NCBI RefSeq assembly: GCF_037975245.1
Contig: NC_092576.1
Location: 26,363,611 to 26,427,610 of the forward strand
Length of the DNA stretch: 64,000 nucleotides
From: Apostichopus japonicus
Taxonomy: Eukaryota > Echinodermata > Holothuroidea > Aspidochirotida > Stichopodidae
Reading direction: 5' to 3'
The notes below the pieces were generated by a model. The model saw nothing but the letters and a program-made list of their open reading frames with translations. It searched no databases and was not told the DNA's origin. Shown here piece after piece: positions 21,160 to 32,593 of the stretch. Within the stretch, counting starts at the first letter, position 1, and each line of letters begins with the position of its first letter. A program made the translations under genes and the position numbers.

Positions 21160-22630
21160 CATTTTGTCCCCCTCTTTTTAAGGCTCAAACTATATCAGCT
21201 TCGTGATGGAAGAGAATCACAGTTGGACGCTTTTCGACAAGAAACGTGCACCTACAGTCCCTTTTCTTAGCCTGCATAACTCTATTCAGGGCCGTCACAT
21301 TTCAGTTAAAGAGAAGGCATTTGTATTCTGGATTCAGACCTATCTGTTTCAGACCTATCTGTTAATGCACACTAAATTGTATTTCAAAGTCATTTTGAAA
21401 GTCCTTGCATTAGTGAGGGCGTACACCCCTTTAACATAAAAGTATCAATTTCGTCCCTTCGGATCCTTGAAGATGACAAGATTACCGTTCGGTCAATGTT
21501 AAATTCAATATGATTGGTCAATATTAAAGGCTGTCGTTTCTAACATCCAATGACAAGCTTTGTAAGAATTTCGACAACTCAAGGTATCTACTTTGCAACG
21601 TTTAGTGTGTGGAATCGATATTATAAACCTACGAACGGCAGAACTTTTTCCTCAGATTCCGCTGCAAATCCATCCATGTTTCTACCAGATTGTGTTTTAT
21701 AAGGAGGAATTAAGTCGGTAAGTTCATATGAAATCAATATTTGGGGAATAAAAGGTCGAGAAATGACTTAAATTTATGACTATATTCGACTACATTTGTT
21801 CATAGGCATATCTCTCTGCACACAATGCAAGGCTTACGCATAGTCCACTATGTACATAGGGGTGAATATATTTAGCGATGAACTGTGAACTTGCACAAGC
21901 ATGCCGTGTTTACATGTTGAATAGTACCAGTGGTAGCCTACACTGTGTGTACTGACAGTGTTAATGATTACTGTGTCAGTGTGTGTACAAACAGTGGTAA
22001 TGATTATAATAGCCTAGCCTATAGCCAGCCTGGATTAGTAGTAATTAGCTAGGCTAGGCTGATAATGAGATTGTATCAAGAGTGGGTAATGCAGAATGGG
22101 ATATGGGTAGTATGGGGATAGTGATACAAAGTGGCAGCGCCACGGGGGGCTTTTCTGGACCTGCCACGTCCCCAGCCGGGGGCCTCGGTCCCCCTAGTCT
22201 GGCAAATCCTGACGCCGCCCCTGTGACATTGGTTTACGCTTGATTATCATGAGCTACAGTATGCTACAGGTTGAAGGCTGAATAACTAGACAACACTTAA
22301 TCTTTTAGCTACATGGGCTCGAACTGGGAACCCCACATAATGATAATACTGATCAGTTTTATATAGCGCATTACACATGACGTAAGTCATGCGTGTTACA
22401 TCCATTACCACTGGTCATTGGTATACTAGAGTACTGGGGCCAGATTTAGGCTATAACCACCATATGGTACTCCATGTGATTATGCATGAGAGTGTAGGCC
22501 TCTACTGATCCAGCGGTTATAAGTTTAACCACCCCAGTACACTACGATGCTATTTAGTCGCTTTTTTCTGACTGCGTACTGTACTCCATACTCCAGATAA
22601 CAAATCTCGCCCTCCATCCAAAGATCTGAC
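21160..22630. other. No gene seen
   Basis: One 78-codon frame at 21203 shows no motif. A G/C-rich block at 22130-22225 ('ccagccgggggcctcggtc') stands out in base use and may be a repeat end, but nothing more can be supported. Confidence 0.45.
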
Positions 22631-22644
22631 CATGTATTTTTCAT

Positions 22645-23522
22645 TTGACTTTGTAGGCAATATTTATGGAGCTAAGGAAGACTCCAAAAGTTGACTACAG
22701 GAAGCTTGACCGTGGACCAACAGTGGATGTAATACTGAGGCCAGAAAAACCTGGTCAACTAAACAATTTTTCAAGTTACAAGTGCTACACTCTCGTTTAG
22801 TGAATAATAAAGAGGAACTGTTTGTCCACCATCGGGGATGGGATAAAAAATTTGATGAGTGGCGAGCAGCAGCAGACAAAATTGTCAGTACCCCACAAGA
22901 ATTTGTTAATGGCTACATATTGACTTTTTTCAAAAGCCAGCTACTAATGTCTGTTAAAGAAAGCTTGACATCGGTAAGAAAAACAAACAGTGAAGTTACA
23001 CTCCATATAGCAGTTCAACGGAAAATCTTTGAAGAGTTTGCAGCTTCCTGTGGCTTGAAGACAGACTCCAAATCACGGCGAGGATACCTCATTTATAGAT
23101 TTCCTAGTCCTAGTGTAGGAAAGTTGGCATTTCCTCAAAATAGCTGGTGGTATAGAATAATGAATAGTGCTGGAGATTTTGCAGCAATTAACTTTAAAAC
23201 ACTTCAATTCTGGCTTGATGAAAGAATTCCCCTCAAAGATTTCACTGAAACAGGCGAGGAAATATTCATACACAGGGGATTTCAAGCTGTAATTCGCTTT
23301 GTTAAAATTGAAGGAAACCGGGATGATATCAAGTTGATGGTGAAGGCTGGAAGTCTGGTCAGCACTATGGCGACTTCTGTTAAAGGAGACACAAACCCAC
23401 AACATTTCCTTAACCCTTATGATGGAAAGATATATTATAAACACTATACACGCCTTAGTTTATTTATAAACTGTAATATCATATTTTGTTCGATTTTTGA
23501 AAACATTTTTTCGCTACTATAA
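22645..23522 (+). pseudogene. Chromo-barrel/Tudor-knot-like protein of a multicopy invertebrate family
   Basis: An ATG at 22664 opens MELRKTPKVDYRKLDRGP...EKPGQL. After a 1-nt shift near 22760 the frame continues FFKLQVLHSRLVNNKEELFV, HHRGWDKKFDEW and stays open to 23522. The HHRGWDKKFDEW block matches the aromatic-cage end of chromo-barrel domains (MRG/MSL3-like HY.GW...DEW). The rest (VRKTNSEVTLHIAV, SWWYRIMNSAGDF, IFIHRGFQAVIRFV) resembles a family of uncharacterised multicopy proteins in echinoderms and cnidarians, recognised only by general pattern. A frameshift makes this copy probably dead. Direction and spacing do not tie it to the THAP gene downstream. Confidence 0.45.
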
Positions 23523-23699
23523 TCAAATGTATGGGGCGCGCCATTTTGTACACCCGCCCTCAATTTAGTGACGTAGTAGATTCACTTCGTTTCTCAGAAA
23601 CCAATCACTCACACAGTACATTCATATGCAGATTGTGTGTTGACAATGGTGAAAGAAAGTTAGGAAAAAGTTTCTCAAGTTCGAAAAAAAGTTTAAATT

Positions 23700-24026
23700 A
23701 TGCCGGAATGCCAAGCTTATGGTTGTACAAATCGTAATGGTGCTGGAAAATCTAAGGGGAAGCGATTTTTTGTTATTCCTGACGGAAAAACGGAGAAGAG
23801 AGAACTTTCCCAGAAATGGCTACATCAGATCGGGACTGGCCATACCGTGGACAACTTTACGTTCCACAAATACAAAGTTGTTTGCGAGGACGTTAAAGCA
23901 AGACTAATGGGAACTAAACCGAGAAAGAACTTAAAACCCGGCTCCTTTCCAACCATTTTCGTCCATCGTCGCCCGAAAGAAGGCCACGGTCGAGCACTGC
24001 GCCTTCTGAAAAGATCAGCGAAACAG
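23700..24026 (+). pseudogene. THAP-domain exon of a Kolobok-type transposase gene (exon 1)
   Basis: Starts MPECQAYGCTNRNG with C4 and C9, then W40 (SQKWLHQ), VVCED with C62, and ends in the TIF motif region (LKPGSFPTIF), before a clean donor CAG|gtgagg at 24026. This is a THAP (C2CH) DNA-binding domain, as carried at the N-terminus of P- and Kolobok-type transposases. The last ligand is missing: the expected C-x2-H reads CEDV and runs straight into KARLMGTKPRK, so a stretch with the His and the usual HF..CF block has been lost. Phase 0 at the donor agrees with exons at 25381, 25907 and 27208. Confidence 0.7.
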
Positions 24027-25380
24027 GTGAGGCCTAACGAAAGTCGTTTGTTTATATCGCGCAGTACATCGGAGTACAACATCAGGCCGCCGATTTGTGA
24101 ATGATGTGGGGTTAAAAGTTGGATATTTATATATGAATTAATGTAGAAAAAATCATTTGTTTTGCATATCGTCACGTATTCATGAAAATAATACCCCGAT
24201 ATAATTCTAATATTAACGCAAAGATAACAGTAACTTAGTACAGTGCATAGCTTCTCATGGCACTAGTACAATAGGCCTACATTAATTCTGTTAGTAGTAT
24301 AGTACAGTGCACAGCTTCACATGGCACTAGTAGTACAATAGGCCTACATTGATTCTTTCAATTGAAAGGTGTGAAAACAAATCAAAGAAAATCATTGAAA
24401 ACTTAACAAGGGCTTATCTTATGTTGTCTGATGTACAACTTTAAGCATTGTTAATACAAGTTTGTCTAAGTTTTTGATTGTGTAATGTACCACAGGTGAA
24501 AAGAGTTTACTTTTTGGGATCATTTCCTGTGAAGGGTGTATTATAATTGAGCAGGGGTGGGATCATGCTACTGTATCTGAGGATAATGTAAGATATTTAC
24601 TAGAAATATCGTCCATAAATATGGGTAGCTCTCTTAGGGAGGTGTTGGAATAGTTGACTGTGTTTGTTCCCCAAGTTAAAAATGAGCAATGTCCATGTAG
24701 GTGGTTCAAGGGTATCCCCAGTCCATCGCTTATCTTCGATGGCCGTGGGTTCACGGCACATTATGATTTCACAAAATTTGGCTTACAATAAAAAAAAAAA
24801 CACGAGCTTTATTGGGGCGACGTTCCCCCTCTGCCCCCCCCCCTCCCTGGAGGTGGTACACTAGTTACAACAGCCGTGGATATAATGATATATCCACGGA
24901 GATGATCGACCAGTGCTTTTGGCAACAACAAAGGCTTCAAAGTTTGCTATTAAATATCATTTAAAATTAATTTTGATGTGAATTGAGAGCTAGTATAACT
25001 AATACTAACATGTTAAGAATTCATGCTCTCTCTGTTGGTAATCTTAAAATTAGAGTAAAAATATCGGTGCCGTGGATTTAATGTGCACCAAATTTTTATA
25101 TCCACTGTGCAGCTGCCGTGGATGTAATGTGCACAAAATTCTTATATACACAGCCACCTTTGTTGCGTTCCCTCAGTCGCTCCTCGATTAACTGTCTTCA
25201 AGCCAAGTATTGAATTTTTTTCCCTTATAGAAGTTTGTGGACCATTTTTTATGTCGTCTTCCTTCTCCTCATACTTCTCCCATAATTTGTAACCCATAAA
25301 CTGCTCCTACTTTACCATATGTTTCATGTTTTTTTTCCAGGAAATTTTTCTAATGTTTATGTTTTCATACTTTTTTGTAG

Positions 25381-25458
25381 GAAATCAATCAACTTTTGAC
25401 AGCAAAGGATCAGCCACCTTCAAAGAAACTGTGTCAGCCATTACACTGTTAACCTAAG
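25381..25458 (+). pseudogene. Exon 2 of the THAP/DDE transposase gene
   Basis: Acceptor 'tttttgtag', 26 codons in phase 0 reading EINQLLTAKDQPPSKKLCQPLHC, then TAA (25450-25452), two codons and a donor AAG|gtatta. The stop is in frame with the flanking exons, so it is probably a nonsense mutation. Alternatively, this copy makes a short THAP-only protein. Low-complexity linker, no domain. Confidence 0.45.
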
Positions 25459-25906
25459 GTATTAGAATTTCTTTTGTTTTATGTCAAAGTTACTGCAGTA
25501 CCATAATCAGACTGATTTTTTTTTTTGGGGGGGGGGGCACATGTATACAAAATTGAAAACAAATGGTCACCAGAGCTAATTCTTCCAAAAAACTAAGTAT
25601 TAGCTGATTAATCAAATATAAAAATTGATTATGCTGTAATCATTCGATGTTTAAAAGTGGTTAAATTCAAACAAAACTATTGTTATCATATTTCAAAATT
25701 AAAAAACTTCTCAGATTTTATCACCCTCTTGAAACATTTCTACATAGCACTTTAAGCTGACACACATGAAAATTCAACAATATATTAACAATTTATTACT
25801 TTGACTGCAGTTAATGGAAATTTCATACTTGTTCCTGGAATTGAGGTTTCATTAGTTAGTGATTTTGTATTGAAACTAAATGTTGTTTTAATTCTCTTAT
25901 CAACAG

Positions 25907-26002
25907 GGAGTTTCCAGTCTGATGGATCCACCTGCTGAGGTTCTTTCCCCTGCTGTCACACCCACAACTGCTGTAACACGGATCACTCAGCAATTCATAC
26001 CT
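25907..26002 (+). CDS. Exon 3 of the THAP/DDE transposase gene
   Basis: Acceptor 'ttatcaacag', 32 open codons in phase 0 (GVSSLMDPPAEVLSPAVTPT, then TAVTRITQQFIP), donor CCT|gtaagt. A Pro/Thr-rich linker between the DNA-binding and catalytic parts. Phase and strong splice sites support it; no domain. Confidence 0.5.
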
Positions 26003-27207
26003 GTAAGTTTGGCTTGTACTTGTTCTGAGATTTACACTATGGGTGTATTGTTTGCACCCCTAATAAGATTCTCAAGTTTGAAATAAAGTAGGGAATGTCA
26101 CTGAAAAATTAAAATAAACACAACAGCCCTCAACTCGATTTCAAAAAGGGGCCCTCCAATAGTGGATCCAGAAAATCATCTAAGGGTGATAATTTCCAAA
26201 GTTTTGTAAAGCGCTCAAAAAAAAAATGTCACCGCATTTAATACTGGTTATGAATTCACAATTTCAGATTATATTTTCATGGGCTGTAAGTGGGAAAGTC
26301 TCCCGTGGATCTACCCACTAGGCTCGCTAGTTAATCTCTGAGCTCGTTTTAAATCTCAGAAAGAAACCATAAATAATAAGGTCATCCTTAAAATATTGTA
26401 AGCATGGAGTAGCCCAGTCGGTTGAAAAATGTGGGTACGTAGGCAATTTTTTTTTGTAACCAACTTAAAAATTTAGTATGCTTTTTTGCACACTGTAAAA
26501 TGTACTTATTTTTTTGGTTTAAAGAAAATGTCTTTGAGAAGGTAGGAATTTTTTTAGAAGGTAGAGTTACTCCAAACGTACACTTTTATTATGATAGCCT
26601 AAGGGCCATTCATGTACCAAACAGGAAAACTTCTTTTTTCCTTATTTTTGTTAAGGTTGTTGCAAGGTATTTTTTTTAAGTATATACATAAAACAAATTC
26701 TGAGGGATGGGGGGAAAACAAATGAGGGCAGGCAGGTTGCCCCTATAAACAAGTACTGTAAAGGTAGAGCACTGCACATTTCTAAATGCAAATCGGTTGA
26801 AAAGACAATTTAAAATTTTCTCATTTCTTTCCTATGTTTTTACATTACATTAAGTCAAAATACAGTTTTGCACTCACATAGTAAAACTGGGTGTCAAAAT
26901 AAATTAGTAGATATGTGACTGCCTTAAATGTTGTACCAATATTTTTGGTACAGTTCAATCCTTGAAATTAGATAGCAGTCAGTTATGGACCAGAGAATTT
27001 GTTCTTTACAAGCAGGTTTTGGAATACATGCATGAGAATTTTTCAAACCCTTTTACTCTTTTCTCATTTTTTCAAGCTTAATTCTAAGGCCTACCTTTAT
27101 CATTTTTAATGTATGAAATTTTGTTTCTTTTTGGCAGATTTAAATCAATGTTTATCTTATGTTAGTCTAACTCGAGTGTTTATGCTCTTTTATTTATTCT
27201 TGTACAG

Positions 27208-28964
27208 GATGCCCTTTCCAGTGTTTGCGCATGAACTCAGACATATACTGACGTTACAGAGATGGGATGCCAAGCTGGTGTACCACAAGTCAAAACCCAC
27301 CATACTTGTACAGTGGAATTGGACCACCCATACAGCTTGTTATCAGCGGATGTGTCCTCTGAGGGAATGGCTCCACACCAGGAGACCCCACAGCAGCAAG
27401 AGACATTGCCACCACAGAGGTCCTTGAAACACAAGTCCCCCCTTAAAATTGAACAAGGTGAGGACAACAGTGATGGCAGCGATAAAGGATGCCAGGATGA
27501 TGAAAAGCGAGATCCACACTATGAACCGGACGCAGACCTACCCATCTTTTCAATCACTGACTCCTTTGCAACAAAGGCTGTAGAGGAACAAAAGTATATA
27601 GTATTTGAGGCGAACATAGAACAGCTTTGTTATCATATTCAATGTTCCCAATGTTCAAGTAGTGTTACAGATATAGAAAAGCAAGTTGTTGGGTCAGGTT
27701 TGCTTGCAACATTGAAGTGTACTTCTGGCCATGTTGTGTTGAAGTGGACCTCCCAGCCCTTAGATGGTAGGATGCCCATTGGTAACCTCCTATGTTCTGC
27801 GGCTACCATGTTCTCTGGACTGACATATGAAAGAGTTGCTCAATTCATGAAATTTTTAAATTTGCAGTTCTTTTCTGCCACTACATTTTATGACCTTCAG
27901 AAGATGTACCTCATCCCAGAGATTAACAGTTACTGGGATGCACATCAAAAGGCAGTGGTTGACCAATTGAAAGGATCCCCAACTGATCTTATTGGTGATG
28001 GGCGTTGTGATTCGCCAGGGTTTTCAGCCAAGTATTGTAGCTACTCTTTGATGGATGTCAGTTCAGAGAAGGTGGTAGACATGGAACTGGTGCAAGTTTC
28101 AGAGACTGGGGCATCTCAAAGAATGGAAGCAGTGGCTTCCAGAGGTGTATGGATAGAGTCCTTAATGACTATAAACTTAATGTAAAAAGATTTGCTACTG
28201 ACCGTCACACAGGAATAATAAAATTAATGCGTACTAAGTACAGTTCTGTAAAACATAATTTTGATATATTTCACCTAGCGAAAAATATCAAAAGGAAATT
28301 GCGCAAAGCGGCAAAGAAAAAGGGAAATGAAGAATTGGAACCTTGGATCAAATCCATTATCAACCATCTGTGGTTTTGTGCCAGGGCTTGCAACAAGGAC
28401 CAGGAGCTGTTGGTGCAGATGTGGTCATCTGTGGTCTACCATGTACTAGGACAGCATGAGTGGTCAGATGATCCAAACTTACCACTATTTCAGAAATGTG
28501 GCCATGATCCACTGACAGATCTGCAGCAGAGAAAGAAAATATGGCTCAAGGCAGGATCATCTGCCCACGAGGCACTGAAGAAGGTAGCCCTGGCTAAGCG
28601 ACTTTTGAAGGACATTAGAGTTCGGTTATTCATCAATGACAGCTCGCTGAAGTTAGCTGCAATTGACCACAACCAGAATGTTGGACGGGCAAAGGCCGTT
28701 GTGAAGAAGCCTCACAAAGGCTCATCCGCACGAGGGGAAGTACAATACAAGAAGGTATTTACAAAAATGACGAAGAGTTGGGTGCTGAAGGCGAGGTATG
28801 AAGCCAAGAACTATGATTATGTCAAAGATTTAATGAAAGGGGTTGTATATCGAAGACGGACAAGAACAATTGACCCTGTGCCAGCAGCGCCTACAAAAAA
28901 TATTGCACCAACTGAAGCCCCCTCAAAAGAAGAAATGTTGAAGAGCCATGCTTCTAGGTTTTAA
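27208..28964 (+). pseudogene. Catalytic exon of a THAP/DDE (Kolobok-type) transposase
   Basis: Acceptor 'cttgtacag', phase 0. The acidic N-part leads to a Cys pair block (HIQCSQC), KWTSQPLDGRMPIGNLL, ALLFSG-like region, then IGDGRCDSPGFSAKYC, FATDRHTGIIKLM, HNFDIFHLAKNIKRKL and a basic end (WVLKARYEAKNYDYVKDLM). The D residues in GDGRCDSPG and in ATDRH and the HNFD.FH.AK block are the conserved core of this transposase family, best matching Kolobok. Lesions: TGA at 27232-27234 and a 1-nt frameshift near 28130 (before GFQ/GVW), after which the frame starting 28149 carries the rest to TAA. A second, more decayed copy lies at 49.5-57.2 kb. Confidence 0.65.
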
Positions 28965-29490
28965 ATTTTGTATTGTTTAAGTTCAGCATTTTCTTCTTAA
29001 TTAAGCTTATTTCTTTTAATTTGGATTACTGTATATCTTTTGTAACAGCAAAATTTGGTGGTAAACTAATCACGTTTTTATCAGTTATGCTTCGTTTGCT
29101 TTACAAGAAAGTGCAATAATGTTTGAAAGCCGAGGACTACAAACTTGCCAATTAATTTTATCAGCAGCTTGTTAATAAATATTTTTGCATATTTGAGCAA
29201 AAAATTTACTGCCAAAGTTAGAAAGAGAACCTTGAAAAATAAAGTTATTCATAATAAAAAATATATAGGCCTACTATAATTTTTTTTAATTTTTCATAGT
29301 ACTTACCTTGGTAATGGTGCATTTTAATTTTTAAAGATAAATACCCAGAAAACTTTTCAACTGTATGCCTTTCACCTATGCAATATTACATATTGAATTC
29401 CATGTATTTGCTTTTTTATGATCTCATTAACTTTTTGTTTCATTGGATTATGTTGGGCTTCGTATACTATCCATTGTAATGATTAGTCTT
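28965..29490. other. No gene seen
   Basis: AT-rich 3' flank of the transposase gene. No terminal inverted repeat could be matched to the 5' flank near 23.5 kb. Confidence 0.5.
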
Positions 29491-29735
29491 TCATCAATGA
29501 TCAGTTGAAATGTTATTCAACTATGAACCCTGTTATTGTTTCTAAGGTCACCTTGCTTATAATGCTAAGAGTTATGTACAACAAAATGAAACATTCTCTT
29601 TTTATGTATTCACTAATGATGAGTTGAAATGTTATTCAACTATTAACAATGTTATTGTTTGTAAGGTCACCTTGCTTGTAATGCTAAGATTTATGTACAA
29701 GAAAGTGAAACATTGTCTTTTTTATGTATTCATCA
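29491..29735. repeat. Two-copy tandem repeat, period 119 bp
   Basis: The block 'agttgaaatgttattcaact' to 'tttatgtattcatcaatga' occurs at 29503 and again at 29622 with about 10% differences. Both copies include 'taaggtcaccttgctt'. Function unknown. Confidence 0.8.
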
Positions 29736-29835
29736 ATGACTGTCACAGTTGTTGCTGCAGTAAATTTTCATAATTTTGTGTATATTGTTAACGTTTTATT
29801 TAAACATGTGTACAAATTATTCTTAACTATCGTAA

Positions 29836-29912
29836 ACCTCCCTGGTTTAGTGGTTAGTGCTTCGCCTATTTGCAACAACTTCCCAGGTTCAATCTCCAGT
29901 GTCCAACTAGTT
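29836..29912 (+). repeat. tRNA-derived SINE head (A and B box)
   Basis: Reads 'ctccctggtttagtggttag', like the 5' half of a tRNA-Glu/Asp with an A box, and 33 bases later 'cccaggttcaatctccagtg', like a T arm with a B box. 'ccctgg' and 'ccag' ends could pair as a short acceptor stem. The anticodon region does not fold well, so this is a tRNA-derived repeat rather than a working tRNA gene. Confidence 0.45.
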
Positions 29913-31089
29913 TTTACAACTGTTTTATGAAATGGCTGTTGTATCTTTATATGACCTTTGGGATGCAAAATACCCATTCAAACCAAACAAAATATTCTGA
30001 AGATTAGATAAATTTTCATATCTTTCATGATTTGGTTTGTGCAAGATAAATTTGTTCAATCATTTATCCATTGTGTGATAGTCTCATATTATTATCATAT
30101 AGTTTCATTTGTAACAGAGATGTTGCTTTTTTCAACTCATGCGATTTTGCAAACTGTTTTCACCATTTATTTGAATAGTTGTGTCACCATTTCATCATAT
30201 ATTGTGTTTGATGTTTATAATTTCTTTATATAGACCTTGTGCTTGTGATATTTTGTGGAAATATATTTTTTTTGACAATGACAAACATTATGGTATGTGC
30301 ATTTTTTTACTTGAGACAATACACCACAGGTATTTGCTTGCTTTATCCACTTGATATGCTTCTCTGTAAAAATTAAGTCGGTGAAATATTTTACAACTTA
30401 TATTGTATGTTCAAATAGTATTTTACATAATTGAGGATGCTACAGTTAAGCAATGCAAGACTAGTGGTTGATATCTTCCTGTTGCAATAAGATCTTTTTC
30501 ATGCCAAGGCTAGACAGATCTACTATGCTATTGAAAACCTACCAATCATATGAAAGGGGATGAATACTGATATGTGGTAAATGAATGTGTGGGGTAGGAG
30601 TCAAAGCCCTTCACTACTTTGAATGAGTGGATAGATGTTGGATCCCACAAAGGACTTAATATCACAATATGAAGAATGGAATAGGGTGGAAATAGTAGCT
30701 TGACAAACTCTGAAGTTTGTGGGTCATGTATCTAAATTTTACTTCAGTTTCAGGCCATTCATGGGGGTTAAGCTGGTGTTCCTCCCTGGTGGAAGCAAAT
30801 GGAAATATGCTCCTCTTTGTCTCTTCCAAACACATTTTTGTCAATAATTTAAGTTAGTTACTGGCCAAAAAATATTATGCAGTTACAGCAAAAAATTTAT
30901 CTGCTTATATTCATCAGACCTGAAAATATAATTAGAGTAAAACACATACAGTATATTTTCTCTTTCGGGCCTTTATTCTTTGCAAAACCTGAAATCCTTT
31001 ACAACATTGTTTAATAGATGCCTCTCAGTATTTTTCATGAGGAATGGATAAACAATTTGTACTACAGGTATAGTAAAAACAAAATTAAA
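29913..31089. other. No gene seen
   Basis: AT-rich sequence with no motif-bearing frame and no repeat I can match elsewhere in the window. Confidence 0.5.
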
Positions 31090-32045
31090 TAAATATGAAA
31101 AATCCCAAATCTTCACTTATAATCATTCAAGAGTTACGCATCCTTCCCTCTCATATGAACAAATCCGATATCTTCTGATCTGCAAGAAAAAAAAAAACCT
31201 CATAAATTCCTCTGATAACACAAAAAATTATAACATAAAAACAAATGAATTTCATGTTTTGCAACGATGCTTCACTGCTTATTAAATTTCAATTAAAAGG
31301 AATACTTTGGCATTGTTTATCCCACCTGTTATTGCCAGCTAAATGGCATTGAAAAGGATGCAGTTCTTCTGCGTCATGATTTACCTAAATGTGCTGTACA
31401 GTAGAACTGATATCACATTTTAACCAAATAATTGTTTATACAGTTCTTTGAAAAAAATAAACTCACAAACATAAGCAGGGCTGTATACCATTAAATAGAA
31501 AATTGAAAAATCACCTTTTAATCCATAGTTAATGCCTCTTGTACTTCAAGGTACCCTGAGGTGTCATCAGTAAATTCTGACCTGATCCGCATGACACAGC
31601 AGGAAGGTAACTCTCTCCTGTTGCCTTTTCCTAAGGGTTGACCTCTGCTTGCCCACAAACTTATCTGTCGATAAGCCATGAGTCTTTTCTGCCTGTTGAA
31701 ATAAAAGGAAAACAATCATATTTTACATATTGAATAACATCATTTTAGGATTCCATTTCTTTTATGTTGCATTAAGGTCGGCTGTTGGAAAATTGCTCAA
31801 CTGAGCTGTTGCAGCTTCAAACTTGGATGCATTCTATGCACCACATTCCGAAGATCTTCAAAGTGGAGATCCATGGGCTAAATGTGTCTTGAATGAGGAA
31901 AACTTAAACAAAACTGTGTCTGGTCTTAAAATTGTAAAGCAGTATTTAATAGAGTTCAATGGTGTAAATGCTGCATTGATTTACTGCGCATATTCGAATG
32001 AAAATCAAGATAGACAGCACCATAAAAGTAGTGTAGGGTTGCCTC
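31090..32045 (-). repeat. Inverted copy of the P2X7-C-like segment at 13.3-14.65 kb
   Basis: Reverse-complement homology to 13797-14655 and 13310-13350, roughly 85-90% by eye, with about 450 bp missing near 32000. The end of homology is at about 31090. It is not flanked by the AGGTCA-rich arms here, so the segment exists independently of the inverted repeat. Confidence 0.7.
31518..31692 (-). CDS. P2X7-C-like exon, second half of the domain
   Basis: Minus-strand acceptor (tttcaacag) then an open exon: QKRLMAYRQISLWASRGQPL, GKGNRRE, LPSCCVMRIRSEF, TDDTSGYLEVQEALTMD and stop. It keeps CGA where the 14.1-kb copy has TGA, so its frame is unbroken, but it has lost a Tyr codon in the YSGY motif region. 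The PSCC...IR motif identifies the family. No first-half exon is visible nearby, so it is a partial gene copy at best. Confidence 0.5.
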
Positions 32046-32593
32046 ATTTTAAAGCCCTAACTATGGAGGCAATTTTTGTTGGGGGGGGGGGGATTTTCCA
32101 TTAATTTAGGAATTTACATACCCATAATCGACATGTGTAAAAAATAATCTTCGAAAACATACTATAACCCATCAAAAAACGACCACGAAAATGGACATTG
32201 TAGGTAGTCACGTGACATGAACCTTTGGAATGTCTGAAAACAGAGATTGACCCAAAGTAGCCTCTGGTCACCGTGTGATGTCATTGTTTGTATACCGCGA
32301 AAATCAAACGCTGATATAGTCAGTGTTTGTACACAGATAGCGATCAACTGTACATTTTTTGACTTCCAATTTCGAGCGTTTTAATATCCAAAAGTACAAA
32401 CACAGAAAAAGTATCCTTTCAATAAACAAAATTAAGCAGTGAATATCCAAATCCACGTTCTCGTTCAATCCTGGGCGAAATACCGTGACTCTTGTGTAAT
32501 TCCATTGAGACAGTCACTAACGAAATAAAACGTCCGATCGCTACATAGAACCGTTTTTATTCAACTCCTTGGACCATGCAGATGCCGGAATAA
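32046..32593. other. No gene seen
   Basis: A poly-G run at about 32082-32091 and unremarkable sequence; nothing supported. Confidence 0.5.

Larger units (their letters stand above)
24027..27207 (+). other. Introns of the THAP/DDE gene, with short tandem repeats
   Basis: Non-coding between the exons listed. 24237-24354 is a two-copy tandem repeat of period 64 ('agtacagtgcayagctt' to 'aataggcctacatt'). Near 24880-25145 the phrase 'gccgtggatrtaatgtgca' recurs several times, once as an inverted pair around 'ataatgatatatccacgg'. No other feature supported. Confidence 0.5.

Noticed and set aside
23530-23699. Terminal inverted repeat of the THAP/DDE element
   Set aside because: No inverted partner found downstream of 28964 and no clear TTAA pair.
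29836-29912. Functional tRNA gene
   Set aside because: Boxes are present but the anticodon arm and acceptor stem do not fold properly.
31823-32104. Plus-strand 93-codon frame opposite the P2X7-C-like segment
   Set aside because: The homologous copy at 13.8-14.0 kb does not keep this frame; likely an antisense by-product.
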